Below are positions 35,235 to 43,033 of a stretch of DNA of 64,000 nucleotides, in pieces. The number at the start of each line of letters is the position of its first letter. The stretch's first letter is position 1. Where the stretch lies: the NCBI GenBank assembly GCA_027941995.1, contig CP115966.1, positions 1,426,001-1,490,000 of the forward strand. The letters run 5' to 3'. The notes under the pieces were generated by a model. It was given only the letters and a program-made list of their open reading frames with translations, searched no databases and had not been told where the DNA came from. The position numbers were made by a program, and so were the translations under genes. Origin of the DNA: Erythrobacteraceae bacterium WH01K. Lineage in GTDB: Bacteria; Pseudomonadota; Alphaproteobacteria; Sphingomonadales; Sphingomonadaceae.

Positions 35235-35384
35235 CGGGGCAAGCGGTTCGCGCTGTGGTCGTTCCTGCACATGTTCGGGTCCGCCCCCGACCTCGACGTG
35301 GCGTTCGAGAACGAGGAAGACCGGGAAGCAGCCCGCAACTTCATGGATCTCCTGGCAGCATCGGAAAGCGACGGCGAAAGCTGA
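35235..35384 (+). pseudogene. 5'-truncated copy of the 93-residue module gene
   Basis: From 35235 the frame RGKRFALWSFLHMFGSAPD to the stop matches residues 44-93 of the gene at 20645 with few changes. The first 43 codons are absent, replaced by sequence behind the HEPN-motif gene. Homology to module A begins sharply at about 35235. It marks the left border of the duplicated module B. Confidence 0.8.
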
Positions 35385-35505
35385 TTGCAGCGGGATCATG
35401 CGACCCTTCAGACCCGTACCCGATACCCATCCGGCTTTCTTCGCGAACAGTCCTGAACCAGGTCAGCTGAGGAGCCGCAACCCGTTCCTTTGACGGCCGT
35501 GTTGT

Positions 35506-35631
35506 CGCGCTTCGCGCGCCTGCCCGCACCACCCGTCATGAACAGGTTCCCCTTCGGCCCTTCAGGCCTGCGGTGCAGCCCTCCCATGCCCTGCTTCTTC
35601 TGGATGTTCGCAAGCCGGAGATGATCTCCGG
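35506..35631 (+). promoter_or_regulatory. Structured ssb leader, copy B
   Basis: Hairpins at 35506-35518 (CGCGC-TTC-GCGCG), 35556-35568 (GGCC-CTTCA-GGCC, replacing GGAGC/GCTCC of copy A) and 35615-35631 (CCGGAGATGATCTCCGG). The middle stem is maintained by compensating changes on both arms. Confidence 0.65.
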
Positions 35632-35657
35632 TTTGAGGAACTGAAGGAACTTTCATC

Positions 35658-36056
35658 ATGACCAACATTGCAATCCTCACCGGCCGCATCGCCCGTGAAC
35701 CCGACACCCGCGAGACCAAGGGCGGCACCAACGTTACCGGGATCACAGTCGTCACCGATCGTCCCGCACGCGACAAGGACGGCAAGACCTACAAGGACGA
35801 GAACGGCTACACCGCCAAGGAAAGCGAGTTCCACCGGGTGACCTGCTTCAACGGCCTCGCCAAGACCGTCGGGCAGTACTGCACCAAAGGCCAGCTGGTT
35901 TCGGTCCAGGGCCGCATCCACTATACCCAGTGGGAAGACAAGGACGGGGTCACGCGCTACGGCACCGAGATCCTCGCCGACAAGGTCGACTTCCTCTCTC
36001 GCGGTAGTGGTTCGAGCGACGACAACGACAACACCGACGCTCCCGAGATCGACTGA
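35658..36056 (+). CDS. ssb: Single-stranded DNA-binding protein, copy B
   Basis: 132 residues, nearly identical to copy A through the OB fold (differences include a Thr for Ser near YCTKGQLVSVQG). The tail differs (GSGSSDDNDNTDAPEID against GNGSGENDDNKDAPEID). Synonymous differences are scattered, so the duplication is not very recent. Same leader structure and SD (CTGAAGGAAC). Confidence 0.96.
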   Translation: MTNIAILTGRIAREPDTRETKGGTNVTGITVVTDRPARDKDGKTYKDENGYTAKESEFHRVTCFNGLAKTVGQYCTKGQLVSVQGRIHYTQWEDKDGVTRYGTEILADKVDFLSRGSGSSDDNDNTDAPEID

Positions 36057-36082
36057 TCCTTCCCATCGTCGATTCCGCTCGA

Positions 36083-36115
36083 AAGGGGTGCTGTCCAGAC
36101 CGGACGGCACCCCTT
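36083..36115. terminator. Terminator after ssb copy B
   Basis: AAGGGGTGCTGTCC pairs with GGACGGCACCCCTT. Relative to copy A, stem positions have changed on both arms and still pair. Confidence 0.88.
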
Positions 36116-36137
36116 CTTGCATTGTACAACCTCTCTG

Positions 36138-36314
36138 GCGGGGGAGGGGGCCTGGCTCACGGTTCTCCCATTCTGATGGCCGTACAACCGGCGCGTCAAG
36201 GACGGCAGGGTCCCACCATTTTGCCTCCCCTTCGCTGCGCTACGGTCCGACAAAATCGTTACCCCTACCGCCGCTGCGCGGTCGCCCTTCGGGACGATCC
36301 CTGACCCGCCGGCC
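36138..36314. ncRNA. Conserved noncoding element, copy B
   Basis: Counterpart of 22042-22216, in the same position between ssb and the 73-residue gene. The shared blocks are collinear, with point differences (for example GCGCTTTGCTC against GCGCTACGGTC-type positions). No convincing reading frame is common to both. Provisional type. Confidence 0.45.
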
Positions 36315-36335
36315 GCACACCCATCCGTCCTGCTC

Positions 36336-36351
36336 CTGCCGTCAACGGCAG
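36336..36351 (+). promoter_or_regulatory. Leader hairpin before the 73-residue gene, copy B
   Basis: CTGCCG-TCAA-CGGCAG, ending 16 bases before the ATG and followed by ACATCAGGAGGATACA. Copy A has an unrelated stem at the same place. Confidence 0.6.
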
Positions 36352-36367
36352 ACATCAGGAGGATACA

Positions 36368-36589
36368 ATGGCTTCAATTGCTCAGCACAATTCGAACTCG
36401 GAACGCTACTTTGCCGCGCTGGCTGTGGCAGAGCTTCGGGCGCTGCACAGCTTCTTCGATCAGCATATCGTTGAGGATAAGCGCTTGGGATATTTTGCCC
36501 TGGACGAGGGCGACTACAATGCACTTCCGGCGCACCTTGCAGCGCGCGTGGTGCATACGGTGCATGGGGCAATGTCAGACGAGTTCTGA
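36368..36589 (+). CDS. Conserved 73-residue hypothetical protein, copy B
   Basis: Same length as copy A. The core YFALDEGDYNALPAHLA and RVVHTVHGAM is kept, while the first 15 residues differ (MASIAQHNSNSERYF). AGGAGG precedes the ATG. Divergence concentrated at the N-terminus with a kept core supports a real protein. Confidence 0.75.
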   Translation: MASIAQHNSNSERYFAALAVAELRALHSFFDQHIVEDKRLGYFALDEGDYNALPAHLAARVVHTVHGAMSDEF

Positions 36590-36600
36590 CCGCACGAACA

Positions 36601-36634
36601 GGGCAGGGGCCGGTAACGGTTCCTGCCCTTTTTT
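36601..36634 (+). terminator. Terminator after the 73-residue gene, copy B
   Basis: GGGCAGGGGCC and GGTTCCTGCCC pair around a short loop, followed by TTTTTT. Confidence 0.88.
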
Positions 36635-37320
36635 CTTGTTCGCAGTGGCGCATAACAAGAGCAATATGCCCCTCGGTGAGGGGGACGATTAGAAACGCAC
36701 ATGGCATCCGACATTGCCGCGTTTCGCGAATGCTATCTGGTCCCGATCACAAAGCCGAAAACGTGATCGGACGTAGCTTGATAGGTTTAGGGGTTGGCTC
36801 CTGACAGCCGGTGCCACGCCACCGATCCGGGGTGCCTTGTGATTAGTTTCGATAGGGTTGTAGAGATCGACCTACCGAATTCAGCCGACCACGATTTCCG
36901 CCAATGGAAGGCCAGTTTGTAGCCCAGAGCAATTTTGGGCTAAAATCTCACGCTGTCCCAGCAATGCCCGTTTGCTCTCGCTCCGAAAATAAGAACGTAA
37001 AATCAATACATTGAACGGGTCTTGGGAGCTCCTGGCAACGGCCGCGCAATTGGGAACTTGACAGGCACACCGTACGCAGCGGGTGCTGCAATGGAAGGCA
37101 TTAAAATGCTTCGCGAATTCACGAAATCTCGCCGATGTCATCTTCTGTGCCGGATGCGGTCCAGTTGCTCGCTCGTCCGTGCCGAGTCGGCACAGATCCA
37201 TCTAGCCTCCTGCAATTGTTTGTGAATTTTCCGTTTTCCTACACCCCGTGCTGCGGCCTAGAGTGGCACTTGCCTTTCGAAGGGTGAGCCAGGTTCTTTG
37301 AACACAAGGAACTTGGAAAA
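36635..37320. other. 686-base intergenic region, candidate oriT area
   Basis: No gene supported. It holds several inverted repeats: GATCAC...GTGATC (about 36746-36769), AGCCCA...TGGGCT (36919-36939), GTGCCGA-G-TCGGCAC (about 37179-37193) and CCAGGTTC...GAACTTGG just before the next gene. It lies directly upstream of the accessory gene, traD and the MobF relaxase, where an origin of transfer is commonly found. No nic site can be named. Confidence 0.4.
37041..37080. repeat. Right direct repeat of the cargo island (candidate att site)
   Basis: Matches 22893-22932 at 34 of 40 positions without gaps; the last 17 bases GGCACACCGTACGCAGC are identical. The distance between copies is 14,148 bases. 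Confidence 0.55.
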
Positions 37321-37650
37321 ATGCAAAGACACCACCGGTTTGTGACCTATGTCACGCCCCTGATCGCCGAATGGATCAGGAAACAAGCAGACGAGCGCAG
37401 GGTCAGCGCGAGTATCGTTGTTTGCGATTGCATCTTCGATGCCTGGCAGCGCGCGACCGAAGCTGACCTGAGGACTCCGGCGACCGATCCGGTCCGCCAG
37501 AACATCTTCATCACGGTCGCATTGGATGCGCTGCTTACGCATCATCCCGACACTACCTTGCGTGATAAAACCGTCGCTGCCTACCAGCGCCGGCTGGAGC
37601 GCCTCGGTATCGTTGCACCCCGACCCATGGGAGGCGACGATGAAGCATAA
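37321..37650 (+). CDS. Small accessory protein upstream of traD
   Basis: 109 residues: RFVTYVTPLIAEWIRKQADE, then VCDCIFDAWQRATEADLRTP and TVAAYQRRLERLGI. The short N-terminal strand and following helices suggest a ribbon-helix-helix-like DNA-binding domain; no firm family match. The end overlaps the traD start by 11 bases. Position suggests a relaxosome accessory protein or regulator of the transfer genes. Confidence 0.65.
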   Translation: MQRHHRFVTYVTPLIAEWIRKQADERRVSASIVVCDCIFDAWQRATEADLRTPATDPVRQNIFITVALDALLTHHPDTTLRDKTVAAYQRRLERLGIVAPRPMGGDDEA

Positions 37651-39979
37651 TCTCGTCAACTTCACCCGCGGCAGCCAGCTCCTCGGGCATTTCGGCTTCA
37701 TGTTTGCCGCGGGCCTCAAGGGACCCCTGATCGTGACACTCCTGGTCGTTCTCGGGCTGGTCTATTGGGACGTAAGCAGCGCGCTAGATGACTATCAGGT
37801 CTACCTCCTGTGGATGCATGCCTATGCCTCTGGCTATGCCTTCATGGAGTTCGATCCAGACAAGCTTGTGAACCTCAAGCTGGCCGATGGGAGCCTCGTC
37901 GCATTTCCCATTTCCGTGGTGACCGATTACCCGCCGATGCGCGAAGCGGTCGCGCTTTTCCAGAGCGCGGTCATCAGCGCTTTGTGGCTTGCAGGGTTCA
38001 TTCTTGCGCCGCTCTGCGCGCTTTTCTGGTGGGTTGCCGAACGCTTCGGCGAGAAGTCGAAACAAAAGAAGCATGTGCGCGGAGCCGAGCTCGCTACCTT
38101 GCGCGACCTTAGCCGCGAGATCGCTGCGCACAACCGCGATGCCCGTTCCCGCGAATATGGCGATGCTTTGGGCTGGCGCTGGCGTCTGGCCGGGTCGGCT
38201 TCGCTGCGGAATGCGGGCTTCTATTCACCCGCGCATCTCGCTGGTGTCAGCTGGCCATGGCGGCTTGAGCAGAGCCACGCGATGCTTGTTGGCACAACCG
38301 GGACAGGCAAGACCGTCGTCCTAACCGAGCTTACCAGGGAGATCCGTGAACGGGGCGAACGTGCGGTCATTTTCGATCTTACCGGGGCCTTTGTCGAAAC
38401 CTTCTACGATCCCAAACGCGACATCATTCTCAACCCGCTCGACGCGCGTTGCCCCGCATGGAGCGTGTTCAACGATTGCTCCACGCGTGCCGAATTTCAT
38501 GCCGCAGCGGAGTCGCTCGTCCCGCATGATGGGGGCGGTGCCGAACAGTTCTGGGTGCTCGCCGCGCGCACGCTGTTCGTCGAGACCTGTCTCAAGCTCG
38601 CCGAAGCAGGGCGGGGCACCAACGCCGCGCTTGCCCATGAACTGATGAACGCCGATCTCTCCGATCTGCACCGCCTGGTCGAAGATACCATGGCCGGTCC
38701 CATCAGCACGCCGAGCGCGGCGCGCATGGCGGAATCGGTCCGGGCAGTGTTCAATGTCAATGCCAAGGCGCTCCAGATGCTGCCCGAAGACGGGAAGCCC
38801 TTTTCGGTCCGCGCGTGGATCAACGGGGCAGGTGATCCGGGCTCGATCCTGTTCCTGTCTGCCCGCTACATCGACATGAGCGTGCTCTCGCAATTGCTCA
38901 CGCTGTGGCTCGACACCGCGATCAATACGCTGATGGCGGGCCAGCGCTCGCGGGACATCAGGCTCTGGTTCCTGATCGACGAACTGGGCGCCCTGCATCG
39001 TCTCCCTTCACTCGAAAAGGGCCTCCAGACCGCGCGCAATTTCGGGGGCGCGATCGTCACCGGGATTCATGCCTTTGCCAAGCTCAAGGATGTCTACGGT
39101 GAGAACATGGCGATGACCCTGTCCTCACTTGCCCGCACCAAGCTTATCCTTGGTACCGCAGATCGCGAGACCGCCACCTGGTGTTCCGATATCATCGGCC
39201 ACCGCGAGGTTCGCGAGATGGAGGAAGGATACAGCTATGGCTACAACAATGCGCGTGATGCGGTCAGCCTGACGCCCCGCCGCCAGGTCGTCCCGCTGCT
39301 GCTTCCCGACGAGCTGATGAAGCTCAAGAACCTTCATGGCTTCATCAAGTTTCCCGAAGGATTTCCGGCGGCACCCGTGGTTCTCGAACCGCGCAACTGG
39401 CCTCGGGTAGCCGAAGGCTTCATTCCCCGCGATATGCCGAAGCCACCGCCGCAGACCCGGCACGCTGATGATAAAGATGGAGCAGGGGGCGGTGCCGGAG
39501 CAGCCTCTGAAACAGGCGACAATGATGGCGATCCTCGCCGGATGAGGGACGCGCACGATCGCTCCGACAGCGCTGAAAAGAAAGCCGACAAGGAAGACAA
39601 AAAGGAACTGCGCCGGACCCGTCGCAGCAACAAGGGCGATCAGGCTCGACCGGACCAGACAAGGAAGCGTCGCGATCCGAATGCGCGAGGGAAAAGGGCG
39701 ACATCGGACCCTCAGCGGCCGGCTCAATCCGAACTTCCTCTGGCTTCGAAAGCTGAGGAGCACCGCGGCATGGAGCAACGGGCTGTGCCTTCCGCCAGGT
39801 CCGATATTCCCGATCCCGCAGCGCATCAGCGAGCACAGGTCGCGCGCGGCAAGGCCGACCAGAGGCTCCAGGAAGAGCAGCAGAAGTCGCTTCTTGGCGG
39901 TGCAGCGAAGCAGGGCCGCGATGCCGATCAGGGGCAGGACCATGGTCACGATTACGGGGACTTCGATCCGGATATGTGA
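37640..39979 (+). CDS. traD: Type IV coupling protein TraD
   Basis: 779 residues. Two N-terminal membrane helices (LIVTLLVVLGLVYWDV; AVISALWLAGFILAPLCALF) flank a periplasmic loop. The cytoplasmic ATPase has Walker A MLVGTTGTGKTVVL (about residue 220) and Walker B LWFLIDELGALHRLPSLEKG. The C-terminal 180 residues are a highly charged low-complexity tail, typical for docking the relaxosome. It delivers TraI-bound DNA to the T4SS. The ATG at 37640 has GGGAGG upstream. Confidence 0.95.
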   Translation: MKHNLVNFTRGSQLLGHFGFMFAAGLKGPLIVTLLVVLGLVYWDVSSALDDYQVYLLWMHAYASGYAFMEFDPDKLVNLKLADGSLVAFPISVVTDYPPMREAVALFQSAVISALWLAGFILAPLCALFWWVAERFGEKSKQKKHVRGAELATLRDLSREIAAHNRDARSREYGDALGWRWRLAGSASLRNAGFYSPAHLAGVSWPWRLEQSHAMLVGTTGTGKTVVLTELTREIRERGERAVIFDLTGAFVETFYDPKRDIILNPLDARCPAWSVFNDCSTRAEFHAAAESLVPHDGGGAEQFWVLAARTLFVETCLKLAEAGRGTNAALAHELMNADLSDLHRLVEDTMAGPISTPSAARMAESVRAVFNVNAKALQMLPEDGKPFSVRAWINGAGDPGSILFLSARYIDMSVLSQLLTLWLDTAINTLMAGQRSRDIRLWFLIDELGALHRLPSLEKGLQTARNFGGAIVTGIHAFAKLKDVYGENMAMTLSSLARTKLILGTADRETATWCSDIIGHREVREMEEGYSYGYNNARDAVSLTPRRQVVPLLLPDELMKLKNLHGFIKFPEGFPAAPVVLEPRNWPRVAEGFIPRDMPKPPPQTRHADDKDGAGGGAGAASETGDNDGDPRRMRDAHDRSDSAEKKADKEDKKELRRTRRSNKGDQARPDQTRKRRDPNARGKRATSDPQRPAQSELPLASKAEEHRGMEQRAVPSARSDIPDPAAHQRAQVARGKADQRLQEEQQKSLLGGAAKQGRDADQGQDHGHDYGDFDPDM

Positions 39980-40027
39980 CGCTCAACCGGGGAGGGGACG
40001 AGGGCCAAGAGAAAGTGATCCCAGCCC

Positions 40028-42940
40028 ATGCTTTCCGTCGCCAATGTCCGCTCGCCATCGGCGGCGGCAAGCTACTTCGCTTCGGACAATTACTACGCGA
40101 GCGCCGATGCCGACCGCTCGGGCCGGTGGGTCGGCGAGGGTGCAAGGCGCCTTGGTCTCGACGGCAAGGTCGAGACCGCAGTGTTCGACGCGCTGCTGCG
40201 CGGAGAGCTGCCCGACGGCAGCAGTGTCGGCAATCCCGGGCAGGCACACCGCCCAGGTACAGACCTCACCTTCTCCGTTCCCAAGAGCTGGTCGCTGCTG
40301 GCGCTCGTCGGGAAGGACGAGCGGATCATCCCTGCCTATCGCGAAGCCGTCCTCGAAGCGCTGCACTGGGCTGAGAAGAATGCGGCCGAGACCCGGATGG
40401 TGGAGAAAGGCAAGATCGTAACGCAGGCCACCGGAAACCTTGCGATCGGCCTGTTCCAGCACGACACCAACCGCAACCAGGAGCCGAACCTCCATTTCCA
40501 TGCGGTGATCGCCAATGTCACGCAAGGCAAGGACGGGAAGTGGCGTACGCTCAAGAACGACCGGCTCTGGCAGCTCAACACCACGCTCAATTCTATCGCG
40601 ATGGCGCGCTTTCGCGTCGCGGTCGAGAAGCTTGGCTATGAGCCGGGACCGACCCTCAAGCATGGCAATTTCGAGGCGCGCGGTATCACCCGCGAACAGG
40701 TCATGGCGTTCTCGAGCCGCCGCCAGGAAGTACTCGATGCACGGCGCGGTTCTGGTCTTGAAGCGGGCCGCATTGCCGCGCTCGATACGCGCGCGAGCAA
40801 GGACGGGATCGAGGACCGCGAGGCCCTCGGCATGCAATGGAGCGAAACCGCGAAATCGATCGGGTTGGACCTCGCGCCCTTGGTCGAGCGGGCGCAGACC
40901 CGCACACTGAAACAGTCGATCGAAACTGGCAGGTTCGGTTCGCTTGCCGAGCGCGGGCGCGCATGGCTGGGACGTTTCGCCGCGCATGTCAGGGGCGATC
41001 CGGCCGATCCGTTCGTGCCCAAATCGGTCCTCAGGCAGGGCCGTGAGACGATCGCAGCTGCGCAGGCCGTCGCTTCGGCGGTGCGTCATCTTTCGCAGCG
41101 CGAGGCTGCCTTCGAGCGCACCGCGCTCTACAAGGCTGCGCTCGATTTCGGGTTGCCAGCGACGATTGCCGATATTGAAAGACGGACCCGCGCCTTGGTG
41201 CGCTCCGGCGACCTGATAGCGGGCAAGGGAGACCACAGGGGCTGGCTCGCCTCGCGTGACGCGGTGCTGACCGAGCAAAGGATCATGTCCGAGGTTGCCG
41301 CCGGCAAGGGTGCGAGCTCATCTGCAGTTGAGCCGGGAAGCGCTACTGATCGTGTCCAGACCGCTGCAATGGCAGGGCAGGGGTTCTGCCTCAACGAGGG
41401 CCAGCTCGGAGCGGCGAAGCTGATCCTGACGTCAGAGGATCGAACGATCGCGGTCCAGGGAATTGCCGGTGCCGGCAAGAGCAGCGTTCTGAAGCCAGTC
41501 GCCGAGGTGCTGCGCGACGAGGGCCACCCGGTCATTGGCCTCGCGATCCAGAACACGCTCGTCCAGATGCTCGAACGCGACACCGGCATCGGCTCGCAGA
41601 CGCTGGCACGCTTTCTTGGTGGCTGGAACAAGCTGCTCGACGATCCCGGCAACGCGGCGCTGCGTTTGGAGGCCAAGGCGGCGCTGAAGGACCATGTGCT
41701 CGTGCTCGACGAGGCTTCGATGGTCTCGAACGAGGACAAGGAAAAGCTCGTCCGCCTTGCCAATCTTGCTGGCGTTCACCGCCTGGTCCTGATGGGGGAC
41801 CGCAAGCAGCTCGGCGCAGTCGATGCGGGCAAACCCTTCGCGCTGCTGCAGCGGACGGGCATGGCGAGCGCTGAAATGGCGACCAACCTGCGCGCCCGCG
41901 ATCCAGTCATCCGCGAGGCGCAGGCGGCAGCACAGGCGGGTGATGTACGCACGGCGCTGCGTCACCTGCAGCCGCACACGGTCGAGGCCAAGGGCGATGG
42001 CGCGCTGGTCGCTGCTGATACCTGGTTGGCGCTCGACAAGGACGACCGCGCGCGGACATCGATCTACGCCTCGGGCCGCGCCATCCGCTCTGCGGTCAAT
42101 GCTGCCGTCCAGCAGGGACTTCTCGCCAATGGCGAGATCGGACCGGGCAAGGCCGAGCTTGGAGTGCTCGATCGCGTCAACACGACCCGCGAAGAACTGC
42201 GACATCTGTCAGCCTACCAGCCTGGTCGGGTGCTCGAGGTCTCGAGAAAGCAACAGGCCCTGGGACTGTCAGCGGGCGAGTATCGTGTCCTGGGACAGGA
42301 CCGGAAGGGCAGGCAGGTCGAAGTCGCGGACAAGCGCGGCAAGCGGTTCGCGTTCGATCCTGCGCGGATCAGGGCAGGGAAGGGCGACCAGAATCTCGTC
42401 TTGCATGAGCCGAGGAAGCTCGAAATCCATGAAGGCGACCGGATCCGCTGGACCCGCAACGATCACCGGCGCGGCCTGTTCAATGCCGACCAGGCCAGGG
42501 TGGTTGCCATTGCCGGCGGAAAGGTCACTTTCGAAACTTCAAGGGGAGACCAGGTCGAGCTCAAAAAGGACGATCCGATGCTGAAGCGGATCGATCTTGC
42601 CTATGCGCTGAACGCCCATATGGCGCAGGGTCTGACATCCGATCGCGGCATAGCCGTCATGGACAGCCGCGAGCGCAACCTGTCGAACCAGAAGACCTTC
42701 CTGGTGACGATCACGAGGCTTCGCGATCACCTGACGCTGGTTGTCGATAGTTCGGACAGGCTCGGAGCAGCCGTCGCACGCAACAAGGGCGAGAAGGCCT
42801 CGGCCCTCGAGGTCACCGCACAGTTGACCCCGCCAGAAAAGAAAAACGGCGAACTTGATCAGCTGAAACCGGAAGAGGTCAACAAGGCCGAAAAGGAACT
42901 CGCCCGAAGCAAGAGCAAGACACTGGACTTCGGGATTTGA
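40028..42940 (+). CDS. traI: MobF-type conjugative relaxase-helicase TraI
   Basis: 970 residues. The TrwC relaxase domain (1-300) has Tyr residues in YFASDNYYASADADRSGRW and the metal-binding His cluster in NLHFHAVIANVT. An RecD-like SF1B helicase follows: VQGIAGAGKSSVLKPVAEVL (about 480), LVLDEASMVSNEDKEKLV, LMGDRKQLGAVDAGKPFAL and, near the end, ALNAHMAQGLTSDRG and VTITRLRDHLTLVVD. It nicks oriT, stays covalently bound and unwinds the strand. Shorter than F TraI, as for TrwC. It starts 48 bases after traD and converges on hipA. Confidence 0.95.
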   Translation: MLSVANVRSPSAAASYFASDNYYASADADRSGRWVGEGARRLGLDGKVETAVFDALLRGELPDGSSVGNPGQAHRPGTDLTFSVPKSWSLLALVGKDERIIPAYREAVLEALHWAEKNAAETRMVEKGKIVTQATGNLAIGLFQHDTNRNQEPNLHFHAVIANVTQGKDGKWRTLKNDRLWQLNTTLNSIAMARFRVAVEKLGYEPGPTLKHGNFEARGITREQVMAFSSRRQEVLDARRGSGLEAGRIAALDTRASKDGIEDREALGMQWSETAKSIGLDLAPLVERAQTRTLKQSIETGRFGSLAERGRAWLGRFAAHVRGDPADPFVPKSVLRQGRETIAAAQAVASAVRHLSQREAAFERTALYKAALDFGLPATIADIERRTRALVRSGDLIAGKGDHRGWLASRDAVLTEQRIMSEVAAGKGASSSAVEPGSATDRVQTAAMAGQGFCLNEGQLGAAKLILTSEDRTIAVQGIAGAGKSSVLKPVAEVLRDEGHPVIGLAIQNTLVQMLERDTGIGSQTLARFLGGWNKLLDDPGNAALRLEAKAALKDHVLVLDEASMVSNEDKEKLVRLANLAGVHRLVLMGDRKQLGAVDAGKPFALLQRTGMASAEMATNLRARDPVIREAQAAAQAGDVRTALRHLQPHTVEAKGDGALVAADTWLALDKDDRARTSIYASGRAIRSAVNAAVQQGLLANGEIGPGKAELGVLDRVNTTREELRHLSAYQPGRVLEVSRKQQALGLSAGEYRVLGQDRKGRQVEVADKRGKRFAFDPARIRAGKGDQNLVLHEPRKLEIHEGDRIRWTRNDHRRGLFNADQARVVAIAGGKVTFETSRGDQVELKKDDPMLKRIDLAYALNAHMAQGLTSDRGIAVMDSRERNLSNQKTFLVTITRLRDHLTLVVDSSDRLGAAVARNKGEKASALEVTAQLTPPEKKNGELDQLKPEEVNKAEKELARSKSKTLDFGI

Positions 42941-43033
42941 AGGGCCGCTATGTGCCAGATTTTCTGACGAATTGGGCCAGGCAGTTGGTCCAGGTGGTGC
43001 TTACACGCGAACGGCCGGATTTCGGAACCGCTC

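Larger units (their letters stand above)
22893..37080. mobile_element. 14.1-kb cargo island nested in the ICE
   Basis: Bounded by the 40-bp direct repeats. It starts with two tandem tyrosine recombinases and holds several candidate defence genes (YhaO/YhaN-like pair, OLD nuclease, restriction-modification, HEPN-motif protein) plus ssb module B. GC of much of 25.4-35.2 kb is visibly lower than the ICE backbone. It interrupts the backbone between module A and the traD-traI block. Element status is inferred; homologous recombination between the ssb modules could also have produced or could delete it. Confidence 0.5.

Noticed and set aside
37041-37080. Treating the 40-bp repeat as the right end of the whole ICE
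   Set aside because: It does not match the tRNA 3' end, and transfer genes continue beyond it to the window end.
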